Positions 1 through 9,501 of a stretch of 64,000 nt of DNA are shown here, piece after piece. Each line of letters opens with the position of its first letter. The first letter of the stretch is position 1. The stretch is from Mastigamoeba balamuthi (taxonomy: Eukaryota > Evosea > Mastigamoebida > Mastigamoebidae), in NCBI GenBank assembly GCA_902651635.1, contig CACRSC010000092.1, forward strand, positions 16,846-80,845, written 5' to 3'. The notes under the pieces were generated by a model. The model was not told the origin of the DNA. It saw only the letters and a list, made by a program, of their open reading frames with translations, and did not search any database. Made by a program: the position numbers and the translations under genes.

Positions 1-1
1 G

Positions 2-2719
2 GCGATGGAGGAGAGCGCGCGCAGGCAGCTCGTGCAGCGCAGCACCGAGCAGTACGGCAAGACGCTGAGCCAGCAGCAGGTCGCGCGGCTCGTCACCGCC
101 GAGCAGACGCGCAACCCGCTCTTCCTGCGCACGGTCCTCGAGGAGCTGCGCGTGTCGGGCTCGTTCGAGACGCTCTCGGAGCGCATCGAGCAGTGCCTGC
201 GCTGCCGCACGGTCCCCGAGCTGCTGCGGCTCGTCCTCGCCCGCGTCGAGGGCGAGATGCGCGAGCAGGCGCAGGCGGCGGGCGCTGCCGCGGCGGGCAA
301 CTGCGTGGGCGCCCTGCTCGGCCTGCTGGTCGTCGCCCGCCGCGGGGTCCGCGAGGACGAGGCCGCCGCGATGCTGCGCCTGCCGCCGGTGGCCTGGGCG
401 ACCGTCTACATGCAGCTCAGCGAGCTGCTCATCTCGCGCGCCGGGCTGCTCAACTTCTCGCACGACTACGTGCGCCAGGCCGCGTCGGCCATGTACGTCG
501 AGGCGGGCGGCAGCGGCGCCAGCGCGTACAGGTCGATGCTCATCGAGCACTTTGAGGAGCAGCTGGCGGCCGTCGACGGGGCGCACGGGCCCAGCGAGCG
601 GCTCTGCGAGGAGCTGCCCTACGCGCTCGAGCAGGAGCAGCGGGCCGAGGAGCTCGCGGCGCTCGTGTCGAACCCCCACGTGTTCCTGGCGCTCTGCGAG
701 CCGGCGCACCGGTTCGACCTCTTCCGCTACTGGCGCGTCTGCAGCGGCCGCGGCCACCCCGCAGAGCACGCGCTGGTCGCGCACTTGCTCGACACGCACG
801 TCGCCCAGCACGCGGCGCTGCTGGAGGCGGGCAAGTTCCTCGAGGAGATGGCAGCGTACGAGAGCGCCGAGACGGTCTACGAGGCGGCGCTGGAGGCCGC
901 GGCCTCTGGCGGCGAGCTGGCCGTGGCGGAGGTCCGCGACGCGCTGGGGTACCTCTACAGGCTGCAGGGCAGGTTCGAGGAGGCGACGCCGCACTACGAG
1001 GCGGCGCTCGAGGCGCGGCAGAGGCGCTGCGGCGAGGAGAGCGCGGCGACGGCGGCGACCATGTGCAGCCTCGCGGTGCTCTTCAGGAAGCGCGGCATGT
1101 ACGACCGCGCGGAGCCCCTCTACCTCAAGTCCTGCCAAGTCCGCGAGAAGGCACGCGCGCTGCCGCACTCAGGGCGCTGACCTGCGAGGGCTGACACACG
1201 TGGGGGGTACCCGCGCAGCTGCTGGGGATGAACCACCCGGACACGGGGCAGAGCCACAACGGGCTCGGGTGCCTCTACCAGGACCAGAACCGCGACAAGG
1301 TGGGGCACAGCAGCAGCAGTAGTGGGGGGCTGGGGCTGACTGACATTGCGCTATGCGCGCACGCGGCTCGCAGCTGTCGGAGAAACACTTTCGCATCGCG
1401 CTGCAGATACGCGAGAGGTGCTACGGGCCCAACCACCCGGAGGTGGCCATGACGCTGACCAACCTGGCCACGCTGCTCCTCACGCAGGCCCGCTACGACG
1501 AGTCCGGTGAGGCCTCGCCCACCGCCTTGTTGGGCGCCCATTCCACGACTCACCTGCCCGTCCACGTGGGGAGGGACGCAGAGGCGCTGTGCAAGAGGGC
1601 CCTCGAGATCTACCAGGACGTCTACGGCGACAACCACCCGGACGTCGCCCACGCCCTCTGTGCGGCCTCTCCCGACCCCGGGAGCCTCACTGACAGGGCG
1701 CGGCCGGGGCAGCGTACCTGGCGAGCGTGTACGTGGAGAAGGGCAAGTACGCCACTGCGGAGCCCCTGTACGTGCGGGCCATCGCCATCAAGAAGAAGCT
1801 GCTGGGCGGCAAGCACCCCGAGGTGGCCGACTCGCTCTCAGACTACGGCGTGTTCTACGCGCGCCAGCAGCAGTACGACAAGGCCCTCGAGCTCTACCAG
1901 CAGTGCCTCGCCATCCGCACAGAGGGTAGCACACACTCGCATCGCACCTGCGCCCCTGCACTGACGGTGCGCGACGCCAGTGCTGGGGGAGATGCACCCC
2001 GACACGGCGCAGGCGATGAACAACGTGGCGGCGGTGCTCATGGACCGCGGCGAGCACGACAGGGCCGAGCAGATGTACAAGAGGGCCCTCGAGGTCACAG
2101 AGCTCAAGTTCGGCAGGGACCACACCAACGTCTGCCAGTCGCTGCTCAAGGTCCCGCTTCCCCTCCCCCTCGGCGCACACTCCGCGTTCGCTCCCGTTCC
2201 CCCAGCGCTGACAGCTGGGGCGGGGGCACCGACGGGGGCCGCGCAGCTGGCGAACCTGTACCAGAGGCAGCACCGCAGCGCGGACACGATAGCGCCGCTG
2301 TACGAGCGCACGCTGGCGATACTGCGGGCGTCGTACGGCGAGATACACCCCGACGTGGCGCTGACGCTCAACGACTACGCGGTGCTGCTGTTCTCGCAGG
2401 TGCGCCTGCTCGCTGGGCTGCCGCGTTGTGTCTCTCTGACGTGCGTGGCAGGGGAGGCTGGACGCGTCCGAGGCCATGTACCTGCGGATGGTCGGCGTGC
2501 TCGAGAAGCTGTTCAAGGGCGACCACCCGGAGCTCGCGAGGGCCTACGAGAACATCGCCTCGTTCTACGAGTTACGCACACACGCAGCGCGCGCTCCCCC
2601 AGGCCCATCCGCGCTGACACCAGTCGTTCGGTGGGGTGGGCAACAACAGAGCCACGGGGAAGGAGGCCGACGAACTCGACTTCAAGCGCAAGGCACGCGA
2701 GATGAGGGCCCGCCTGTAG
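2..2719 (+). CDS. Nephrocystin-3-like NACHT/TPR protein, C-terminal part (gene enters from upstream)
   Basis: The frame is open at the window edge, so the N-terminus and any NTPase core lie upstream. The first ~220 visible residues are helical and resemble the winged-helix region that follows a NACHT domain. From about residue 280 there are kinesin-light-chain-type TPR units with the repeated signature xLGxxHPDxAxxxxNLAxLY (for example NHPDTG, NHPEVA, NHPDVA, KHPEVA, MHPDTA, IHPDVA, DHPELA). NACHT plus KLC-type TPR is the architecture of nephrocystin-3, a ciliary scaffold; that assignment is by architecture. About nine exons are separated by 50-75-nt introns. The TPR register forces an intron at 1151-1218 with a GC donor; the next introns (1300-1373, 1507-1581, 1660-1712) are GT-AG. 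The last splice near 2575-2638 is ambiguous: one frame ends at 2705 and the more protein-like one (ending AREMRARL) at 2719. Confidence 0.75.
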
Positions 2720-3005
2720 GGTGGGTGTGTTCCCGCCGGCTGCGATGGAACACACACACGCACACCACCGCGAGCACATCCCCTCTGCTGTCCTGTTGGC
2801 CATTGGTGCCAGAGCTGCCTTGTATAGCCACAATGATAGAGAACCATGAGCCCCGTTGCTACCGACGGTATGGGCAGTGCCCAGCTCGTCTTTCATTGCA
2901 TGCATGTCTAGTTGCTGTCAATCCTCACATTTTAGTTTTTCCCTCCTCAGTATTCAGTCAGTGAGTGTGTATCAATTGATTGGTGTAGAGAATTGCGGTT
3001 TTTGT

Positions 3006-4394
3006 TCAAAACCTGTACAGGACGTGGCAGTGCGTGTTCACAGGGACAAAGTGGGGGTGCTCATTGCACAATGGCACCTTCTCAGTTGCGTCTATGTACA
3101 AGCTCTTTGCAGGCAACTTCCCTTTGCAAGGCTGCGTGGGCACCTCGTCCCCTCTGTACAGCGTCTGCACGTGCGGCCCCGCGAACACACCGAAGCAGCC
3201 GTTGTGCACCCTCCACGGCAGGCACGGCCTCAACTCCCTGATCAGCTCTGCCGTCCTCTCCTCGTCTCCCCTCGGCGCGCACCCGAGATCGAGGACGGCC
3301 TTTGCCCAGAGGGGGCGGCCGAGTCCCCTGTACCGCACGAACACCTCGAACGTGTGGAACATGGTCAGGAGGAACGCGTTCTCCCAGAGGAACCCCGCGG
3401 CCACCGGGGGCACTCTGAGGCTCACGGCCAGCTCGGCCTCTTCCCTGGGCCGCACAACGGTCCCTGTCGACGCCCTGCCGAGCTCCACGCTCCACCTGCC
3501 GGGCACGCAGCACTCGAGCAGCCCGGGCGAGTGGCCGGGGTGGCAGACAGAGTTCTGGCAGAGCCTGACCACGACGTCCTTGACGGTCGCGCTGCTGCTG
3601 TTGAGGACGCGGATGGTCGCCGCGATGTCCTCGCCGACGCAGTAGGCGGTGCGCGGGAGCGTCACGGACACCCAGAGCGACCCGGTCGCCAGGCTGGGGA
3701 ACGCGAACTCCTTGGACGAGCGGACCGTGAAGGGCGCCGTGAGAGCCTCGGCCGTGGGCGCCTTGACGTGGTGCCGATACGCCCTGTCGTTGATCGCGTA
3801 GGCCCTGTACCTCTCGATGCTCGCCCAGCTCGAGGCCAGCGCCCTCAGCGGGATGCCGAGCGACAGGACCGTCAGGAGCGCGTAGCGCCTCTTGTTGGGC
3901 TTCCAGAAGGGCCTCGTGACGACGGTGACCTCGAGGAAGTACCGCACGTAGCCCCCGGGCAGCGACACAGGGCCCGTGCGCTCCTCGTGCGACCCGGGCA
4001 GCGCGGCGTCGATGGCGCCCAGATCGAACGCCACGGCCGTCTCCCCCTGCCGGGATGACACGGCTCAGGCACTGGACCTCGCAGCGGCGCTCGAGGAAGA
4101 CGTGCGAGACGGCGCGGGGGTCCAGCGAGCCGCGGGCGTTGCGGACGAAGCAGTGGCCCCCCATGACGCCCGTCAGCGACGCATCGACCGACTCGGCCCT
4201 CAGCGGGGACGCCAGCGCGATGCGGGCAGTGCCGGCGACGTGCCTCCGCTCGCCGGCAACGAAGACCTGCGCAGCTCCGCCAGTGCGGTCACTCGGGGAG
4301 ACGGCGGCCTCTGAGAGGGCCGACGGGGTGGGGGAGAAGAGGGCCTGGGGCAGCGCACGTGCGAGCCGTTGAGCTCTATGCTGATGATCACCAT
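3006..4394 (-). CDS. Arrestin-domain protein
   Basis: Three exons give a protein of about 440 residues that starts MVIISIELNGSHVFVAGERR. It has a beta-rich arrestin-N-like half ending near GSLDPRAVSHVFLERR, and a second half with arrestin-C features: a short 'GSLWVSVTLPRTAYCVGEDI' stretch, then 'ATVKDVVVRLCQ' and 'PREEAELAVSLRVPP'. Arrestin-fold proteins act as trafficking adaptors for membrane cargo in the cytosol. Intron 1 lies between SH and VFVAG (donor GTGCGC, acceptor CGCAG). The second frame change, near 4055, is best explained by a 31-nt GT-AG intron joining RRCE to GETAVAF. The start is the first ATG in the only frame that joins cleanly. The C-terminal 60 residues are Cys/His-rich and unrecognised. 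Convergent with the upstream NPHP3-like gene. Confidence 0.7.
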
Positions 4395-5811
4395 TGCCCC
4401 TCACTGCTCCGCAACGAGCACTCCTTGCGACCGCCGCGAGACAGTGACACTACTGGGGGTTCCGGATCGCCTCTCAGCCCCTCACCTTTCGGTTATTTCC
4501 AATGAGATACGTCAGGGGCATTTCCGGACAAAGGGGCGTTCGGCCGCCGCCGTGCTTCCAGAAAAGCGCGCTCGGCCGGCAATGCCGAGAACTCTGTCGC
4601 CCATCTCGCACACATGCAAGCAGGCAGTCGCGCGCCACTGTGGCGCAGAACTTGGCTGAGCACCTGTGCTGTTCTGGATGCCATCCAGCCAGCCCAGCAG
4701 CCCTGTGGCCGAGTGGTGTGCCCCTGCAGGGACCAACCACGCAACAAAGCCCGCACACGCAATGAGGGAGCTGGTGCTCTGGTACAGATGGCCGTGGTCT
4801 CGTCGAGCCCTGTGGCCTCGGGTCTCTCGTGCCTGAGCGCTGCTCCTGAGCGGCTGTGTCGTCGATGCAGATGCACACGAGGCCGCTCTGTTCGTGCGCC
4901 ACCGCACCAGCGCGAGTGTCTCAAGCGCTGAGTCATCGGAGGCAGGGGGCCGGTCCACGAGGCAACAGGCGCCGCGTGGAGTGGCATGGTGGGCCTACGC
5001 TGAATAGCCCCCATTTCAATCTCTCAATTGGTTTTATCCATCTTAGGATGGAATTCCATGTAATTCTCGCCGTTTTGGGATAAGTATGATCAAAAGATTT
5101 TTCTGGGGGGCTATTCCCGCCTATCGCCCACAGCCAGCAGCAGCCAAGCCCAGACGCTGGTGACCTGCACTGGAGTCGGAAGAGCGACGTCTTTGCTGGA
5201 CGGTACCCCCCACAGGCGATGGCCAAGGCCGACTGCTGTGGCTGTGGTCGGGACACAAGGGACGTTGCGTGTCGACGTGTGGGGGGTTGGGGTCACGACC
5301 CTCGGTGTGTGCCCCGAATGCAGCGTGCGAAGCAAACTCAGCCCCCGCGCGGCGGAGATGATAGGCCACGTGTATGCAACCGAACAGCCGTTGGGACGAG
5401 AGAAAAAAAAGCCCATACTCGCCGAGTGCGGGGACTGAGGACCGTGTGGGTAGTACTAACGCTCCACAGGGCCAAGCGGGAGAGGACTCTCCTCGGAACG
5501 CCACCTGCACGCGGCGCGAGAGAACGGCGGACATTTGGGACACGGGCTGAGTCACGCGCGTCCAGTTCAACAGGGGCCGCTTCCGTTCTCAGGCAAATCT
5601 GCTGTCTGCACCTTCTCGCATATCTACTGGAAAACGAAAGTTCACCAAGCACACCCCCCATCCACAACGGCCGCCACCCCGCACCACGCCCTCACAGCTC
5701 TACAGCCGAGCGGGAAAAAGGAGTTGTGCGATCGCCGGCATTTCGTTTAGCGTGTGCTTTTAGGAGCGGGCTTTTGCTGCAGTAGACAGGAGGGAACGAA
5801 CGAGTACCGGA
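4395..5811. other. Intergenic region without a recognisable gene
   Basis: About 1.4 kb between two divergent genes. Open frames here are short, overlap on both strands and show no protein-like composition. Positions 5015-5115 form a short AT-rich patch with words such as TTTTGGGATAAG, similar to the AT-rich elements found in introns elsewhere in the window. It probably holds both promoters, but I see no clear motif. Confidence 0.5.
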
Positions 5812-7467
5812 ATGCTCCCCGTGCCGCTGGCGAAGCTCTGGCAGTGGAGGGTCTGCGCCCTCTACCTCACGGCCACCCTGGCGCTCGCGTCCTGCGTCCT
5901 CGTCGCCGGCCGCACGCCCTCGAACTCGCGGCCTGGCGTCGACCGTCCGGGCGCCTCGGCCCTCGTGCGGCCCAGCGACCCCTCGTCCTCGTCCTCTTCC
6001 TTCCCGTCGCCCTTCTCCTCCTCCTCGTCTGTGCCGTCGTCCTCCACCGCGTCCTCGTCGTCGCTGCTGTCGTCCTCGTCCTCGTCCTCATCATCGTCGT
6101 CGTCGTCGGACACTGAGGGGTCGCGGTGGTGCGAGGAGGACGTCGGGGCCGAGTGCAACGCCAGCGAGTGGGACGCGCGCAGGGCGCCGGTGGTGGAGCT
6201 CCACGCGGTGCGCGGGCACCTGACGAACCTGACCTTCAACCCCAGCATCGTCGGCCACATGCACGCCCCGTGCCCCGCGTTGTCCTCGTCGTCGTCGTCG
6301 TCCTCGTCCTCGTCTGCGTTGCCAGCGTCTGCGAGGCCGTTTGTGGTGCTGTACCGCGACATGCTGGTGCCGCCCAAGGGCGGGGGCGGCCGCAGCTTCG
6401 TGGTGGCCCACGTCTGGACGCCGCCGGCGACGGGGTTCACGGGGCGCCTCTCGCAGTGCGCGGCCAGCCCCGCGGTGCTGCTCAACGCCACCGACGCGCT
6501 GCACACGGCCGCCGGCAGGAACCCCAAGTGCAACATGGTCAGCTCGGGCTACGAGGACCCCAGGGGCGTCGTCACCCCCGGCGGCCGCCTGCTCGTCTTC
6601 GTCAACAACCTGCGGCCCACAGACTGCAAGCGCCGCATCGCCGTCATCAGCGCACCGCTGGCAGCCGTCGCCGACGCCGCCGCGGCCGCCGCAGCCCCCG
6701 CGGGCGCAGCGGTGCGCTCCGTCGACGTGGGAGGCGTCACGTGGCTGTCGTACGCCGAGCGCGAGCTGACGCAGAAGAACTGGGTGCCCTTTGCCGAGGG
6801 CGCCAACGGCTCCGTCGTCGTGACGTACTCGCTCGAGCCGCACGTCGTCGTGTCGTGCCCGGTGCGCGGGGGGTACGCGGCGTGCGAGCGCGTGGCGTCG
6901 ACGAGCTGGGCGGGGCTCGCGCGGCTCGTGGGCAGCGGGGACAAGCCCGTGCGGCCCAGCAGCGTGCCCGTCTACCGCCGCGAGCACGGCGACTACCTGG
7001 GCGTCGGGCACTACCGCGTGGGCAAGGCCGTCAGCTTCTTCTTCTACACGTTCGCGGCAGAGGCGCCGCACGGGCTGACGGGGGCCAGCGAGGCGTTCCA
7101 CTTTGACTTCCACGAGAGGTTCCAGTACCTCAGCGGCCTCGCGAGGGTCGGCGAGCACTACGTCGCCTCGTTCAGCGTCCGCGACAGGACGACGCACACG
7201 GCCGCCTGGCCCCGCTGCCAGGTCGACAAGATGGTCGCCACCTTCAGGCCCCCCGTTGCCCCTGCAGCCAATGCAACTCCTGCAGCCCCTGCGACTCCTG
7301 CGACTTCTGCGACTTCTGCGACTCCTGCGACTCCTGCAACTCCTGCGACTCCTGCATCCCCTACATCCCCTGCATCCCCTGCATCCCCTGCATCCCCTGC
7401 AGCTCCTGCAGCTCCTGCAACTCCTGCAGCCCCTGCATCCCCCGCAGCTCCCGCCGCGAGCCCCTGA
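5812..7467 (+). CDS. Type II membrane or secreted GH130-like five-bladed propeller protein with Ser and Ala/Thr/Pro linkers
   Basis: Single exon, 551 aa. Residues 14-33 form one hydrophobic segment (signal anchor or signal peptide), followed by a Ser-rich stalk (residues ~58-100), the folded domain (~105-480) and an Ala/Thr/Ser/Pro-rich tail of imperfect repeats. The folded part carries YEDPRGV, VFVNNL, the block KNWVPF followed by TYSLEPHVVV, and RPSSVPVY. This order (EDPR, then KNW-PF, then a late G/S-P block) resembles GH130-type beta-mannoside phosphorylases and related mannosyltransferases, so a role in mannose glycan metabolism in the secretory pathway is likely but inferred. Several NxS/T sequons (NAS, NLT, NAT, NGS) fit a lumenal location. 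A second Ser run (~158-170) interrupts the domain. The start is supported by the hydrophobic segment directly after it. Confidence 0.6.
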   Translation: MLPVPLAKLWQWRVCALYLTATLALASCVLVAGRTPSNSRPGVDRPGASALVRPSDPSSSSSSFPSPFSSSSSVPSSSTASSSSLLSSSSSSSSSSSSSDTEGSRWCEEDVGAECNASEWDARRAPVVELHAVRGHLTNLTFNPSIVGHMHAPCPALSSSSSSSSSSSALPASARPFVVLYRDMLVPPKGGGGRSFVVAHVWTPPATGFTGRLSQCAASPAVLLNATDALHTAAGRNPKCNMVSSGYEDPRGVVTPGGRLLVFVNNLRPTDCKRRIAVISAPLAAVADAAAAAAAPAGAAVRSVDVGGVTWLSYAERELTQKNWVPFAEGANGSVVVTYSLEPHVVVSCPVRGGYAACERVASTSWAGLARLVGSGDKPVRPSSVPVYRREHGDYLGVGHYRVGKAVSFFFYTFAAEAPHGLTGASEAFHFDFHERFQYLSGLARVGEHYVASFSVRDRTTHTAAWPRCQVDKMVATFRPPVAPAANATPAAPATPATSATSATPATPATPATPASPTSPASPASPASPAAPAAPATPAAPASPAAPAASP

Positions 7468-7802
7468 GCTGCGGCCCAGCACAGCCCCCCAACGTCGCAC
7501 AACGCACAGCGCACATCACGCGGCACGCGAGCGCACACAACGCACTTCGGGGCATTCACGGTTGTCATCTCTGCGGCTTCTGCGGCTTCGAGCGAGTTCG
7601 TTCACACTCAACGCAAAACAAAGCACCAAAGCAACAAAACAGATACAAAGCGAAGTTTGCCGTTCCGCTGCCCACGCCATCTCTCTCCTGAGCACCGCCG
7701 CCGCTGCGCCGCTGCACGATGTTCTTCTCCTCATGTGACCGGGCCGCGCCTCGGCGGGTGGGCAGAATGTTCAGTTTCAGTTTGTTTTTTCAACGGCTTT
7801 TC
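6639..7802 (+). repeat. First copy of a 1,164-bp direct repeat (assembly duplication)
   Basis: This segment, starting CGCCGTCATCAGCGCACC and ending CAACGGCTTTTC, recurs at 7804-8967 with a constant offset of 1,165. It spans the 3' half of the propeller gene, its 3' flank and the minisatellite. I saw no difference in the blocks compared. Confidence 0.9.
7262..7464 (+). repeat. Coding minisatellite (ACTCCTGCR / CATCCCCTG units)
   Basis: Tandem 6- and 9-bp units based on ACTCCTGCG and CATCCCCTG encode the Ala-Thr-Pro / Ala-Ser-Pro tail of the propeller protein. The same array is present at 8427-8629 in the duplicated copy. Such tails are usually O-glycosylated spacers. Confidence 0.8.
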
Positions 7803-7803
7803 N
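7803..7803. other. Single ambiguous base (N) at a contig join
   Basis: The only N in the window lies exactly between the two copies of the 1,164-bp repeat: the first copy ends at 7802 and the second begins at 7804. This is the signature of two overlapping contigs being joined end to end rather than merged. Confidence 0.9.
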
Positions 7804-8632
7804 CGCCGTCATCAGCGCACCGCTGGCAGCCGTCGCCGACGCCGCCGCGGCCGCCGCAGCCCCCGCGGGCGCAGCGGTGCGCTCCGTCGACGTGGGAGGC
7901 GTCACGTGGCTGTCGTACGCCGAGCGCGAGCTGACGCAGAAGAACTGGGTGCCCTTTGCCGAGGGCGCCAACGGCTCCGTCGTCGTGACGTACTCGCTCG
8001 AGCCGCACGTCGTCGTGTCGTGCCCGGTGCGCGGGGGGTACGCGGCGTGCGAGCGCGTGGCGTCGACGAGCTGGGCGGGGCTCGCGCGGCTCGTGGGCAG
8101 CGGGGACAAGCCCGTGCGGCCCAGCAGCGTGCCCGTCTACCGCCGCGAGCACGGCGACTACCTGGGCGTCGGGCACTACCGCGTGGGCAAGGCCGTCAGC
8201 TTCTTCTTCTACACGTTCGCGGCAGAGGCGCCGCACGGGCTGACGGGGGCCAGCGAGGCGTTCCACTTTGACTTCCACGAGAGGTTCCAGTACCTCAGCG
8301 GCCTCGCGAGGGTCGGCGAGCACTACGTCGCCTCGTTCAGCGTCCGCGACAGGACGACGCACACGGCCGCCTGGCCCCGCTGCCAGGTCGACAAGATGGT
8401 CGCCACCTTCAGGCCCCCCGTTGCCCCTGCAGCCAATGCAACTCCTGCAGCCCCTGCGACTCCTGCGACTTCTGCGACTTCTGCGACTCCTGCGACTCCT
8501 GCAACTCCTGCGACTCCTGCATCCCCTACATCCCCTGCATCCCCTGCATCCCCTGCATCCCCTGCAGCTCCTGCAGCTCCTGCAACTCCTGCAGCCCCTG
8601 CATCCCCCGCAGCTCCCGCCGCGAGCCCCTGA
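7804..8632 (+). pseudogene. 5'-truncated second copy of the propeller gene (probable assembly artefact)
   Basis: Repeats codons from about residue 277 of the 5812-7467 gene to its stop, in an open frame but without the signal anchor, Ser stalk or EDPR block. The copied segment continues to 8967 and then runs into new sequence (TGAGGTACAGGC), which is presumably the true 3' flank of the single gene. If the duplication were real it would be a truncated, non-secreted fragment. Confidence 0.8.
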
Positions 8633-8967
8633 GCTGCGGCCCAGCACAGCCCCCCAACGTCGCACAACGCACAGCGCACATCACGCGGCACGCGAGCGCA
8701 CACAACGCACTTCGGGGCATTCACGGTTGTCATCTCTGCGGCTTCTGCGGCTTCGAGCGAGTTCGTTCACACTCAACGCAAAACAAAGCACCAAAGCAAC
8801 AAAACAGATACAAAGCGAAGTTTGCCGTTCCGCTGCCCACGCCATCTCTCTCCTGAGCACCGCCGCCGCTGCGCCGCTGCACGATGTTCTTCTCCTCATG
8901 TGACCGGGCCGCGCCTCGGCGGGTGGGCAGAATGTTCAGTTTCAGTTTGTTTTTTCAACGGCTTTTC

Positions 8968-9501
8968 TGAGGTACAGGCACTGTTTTTCCGTTCAGCCCA
9001 GCAGACCGACCACAGAGGAGGTGCGTTGAAAGGGGATGACGTGTCCAGTGCGGGTTTGGGTGTCGGAGCGAAATTCTGGACCTCGTCATGGCCGCCTGAA
9101 CGAGACACGTGGCAGGCACACTCGGCCGCCAGGTTCAGAGGGGGGGGGGGTGCAGGTGAAAGCGAATGCACCAATCATACGCCCGCACGGTATGTCCTGC
9201 GTGCACGGGCAGTGAATGCGGTTAACGTTACCACTGGCGCACGTGCGTTCGTGCTCTCAAGTTGTCTGGGGGCTGCTTTGTGCGTCTCTCGACCCCTCAA
9301 ACACTCCAGTGGGAGGGAGAGGGAGGGGGCCGTGTTCAGAGCCAGGCAGGCAGACACACCCGCAGGGCACAGCCTCTGTCACTACAAACTGCAGGCGCCT
9401 GTGTTGCTTGCTCTGTTGCTCTGTGTGTGCTGGCTCAGCGCGCTGCACTGCTACCCTACCTGCCAGCCATCCGGCCTGGCCAGCCCGCGCATCGCTCTCG
9501 C
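8968..9501. other. Intergenic region between convergent genes
   Basis: About 530 bp between the 3' ends of the propeller gene and NUF2. A G10 run occurs near 9139. No gene or RNA is recognised. Confidence 0.5.

Noticed and set aside
4474-5014. Overlapping open frames of 140-170 codons on the minus strand
   Set aside because: Three overlapping frames of similar length with no shared domain pattern; typical of GC-rich intergenic DNA.
5862-6536. Long acidic open frame on the minus strand opposite the propeller gene (Asp/Glu runs)
   Set aside because: It is the reverse complement of the Ser-rich TCG/TCC tract; the composition explains it and the plus-strand frame has a signal anchor and domain motifs.
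7158-7568. Gly/Ala/Val-rich and Cys-rich frames over the minisatellite
   Set aside because: They are antisense or shifted readings of the ACTCCTGCG repeat and have no independent support.
7804-8632. Genuine tandem paralogue of the propeller gene
   Set aside because: No difference was seen from the first copy, including non-coding flank, and a single N sits at the join; an assembly error is far more likely.
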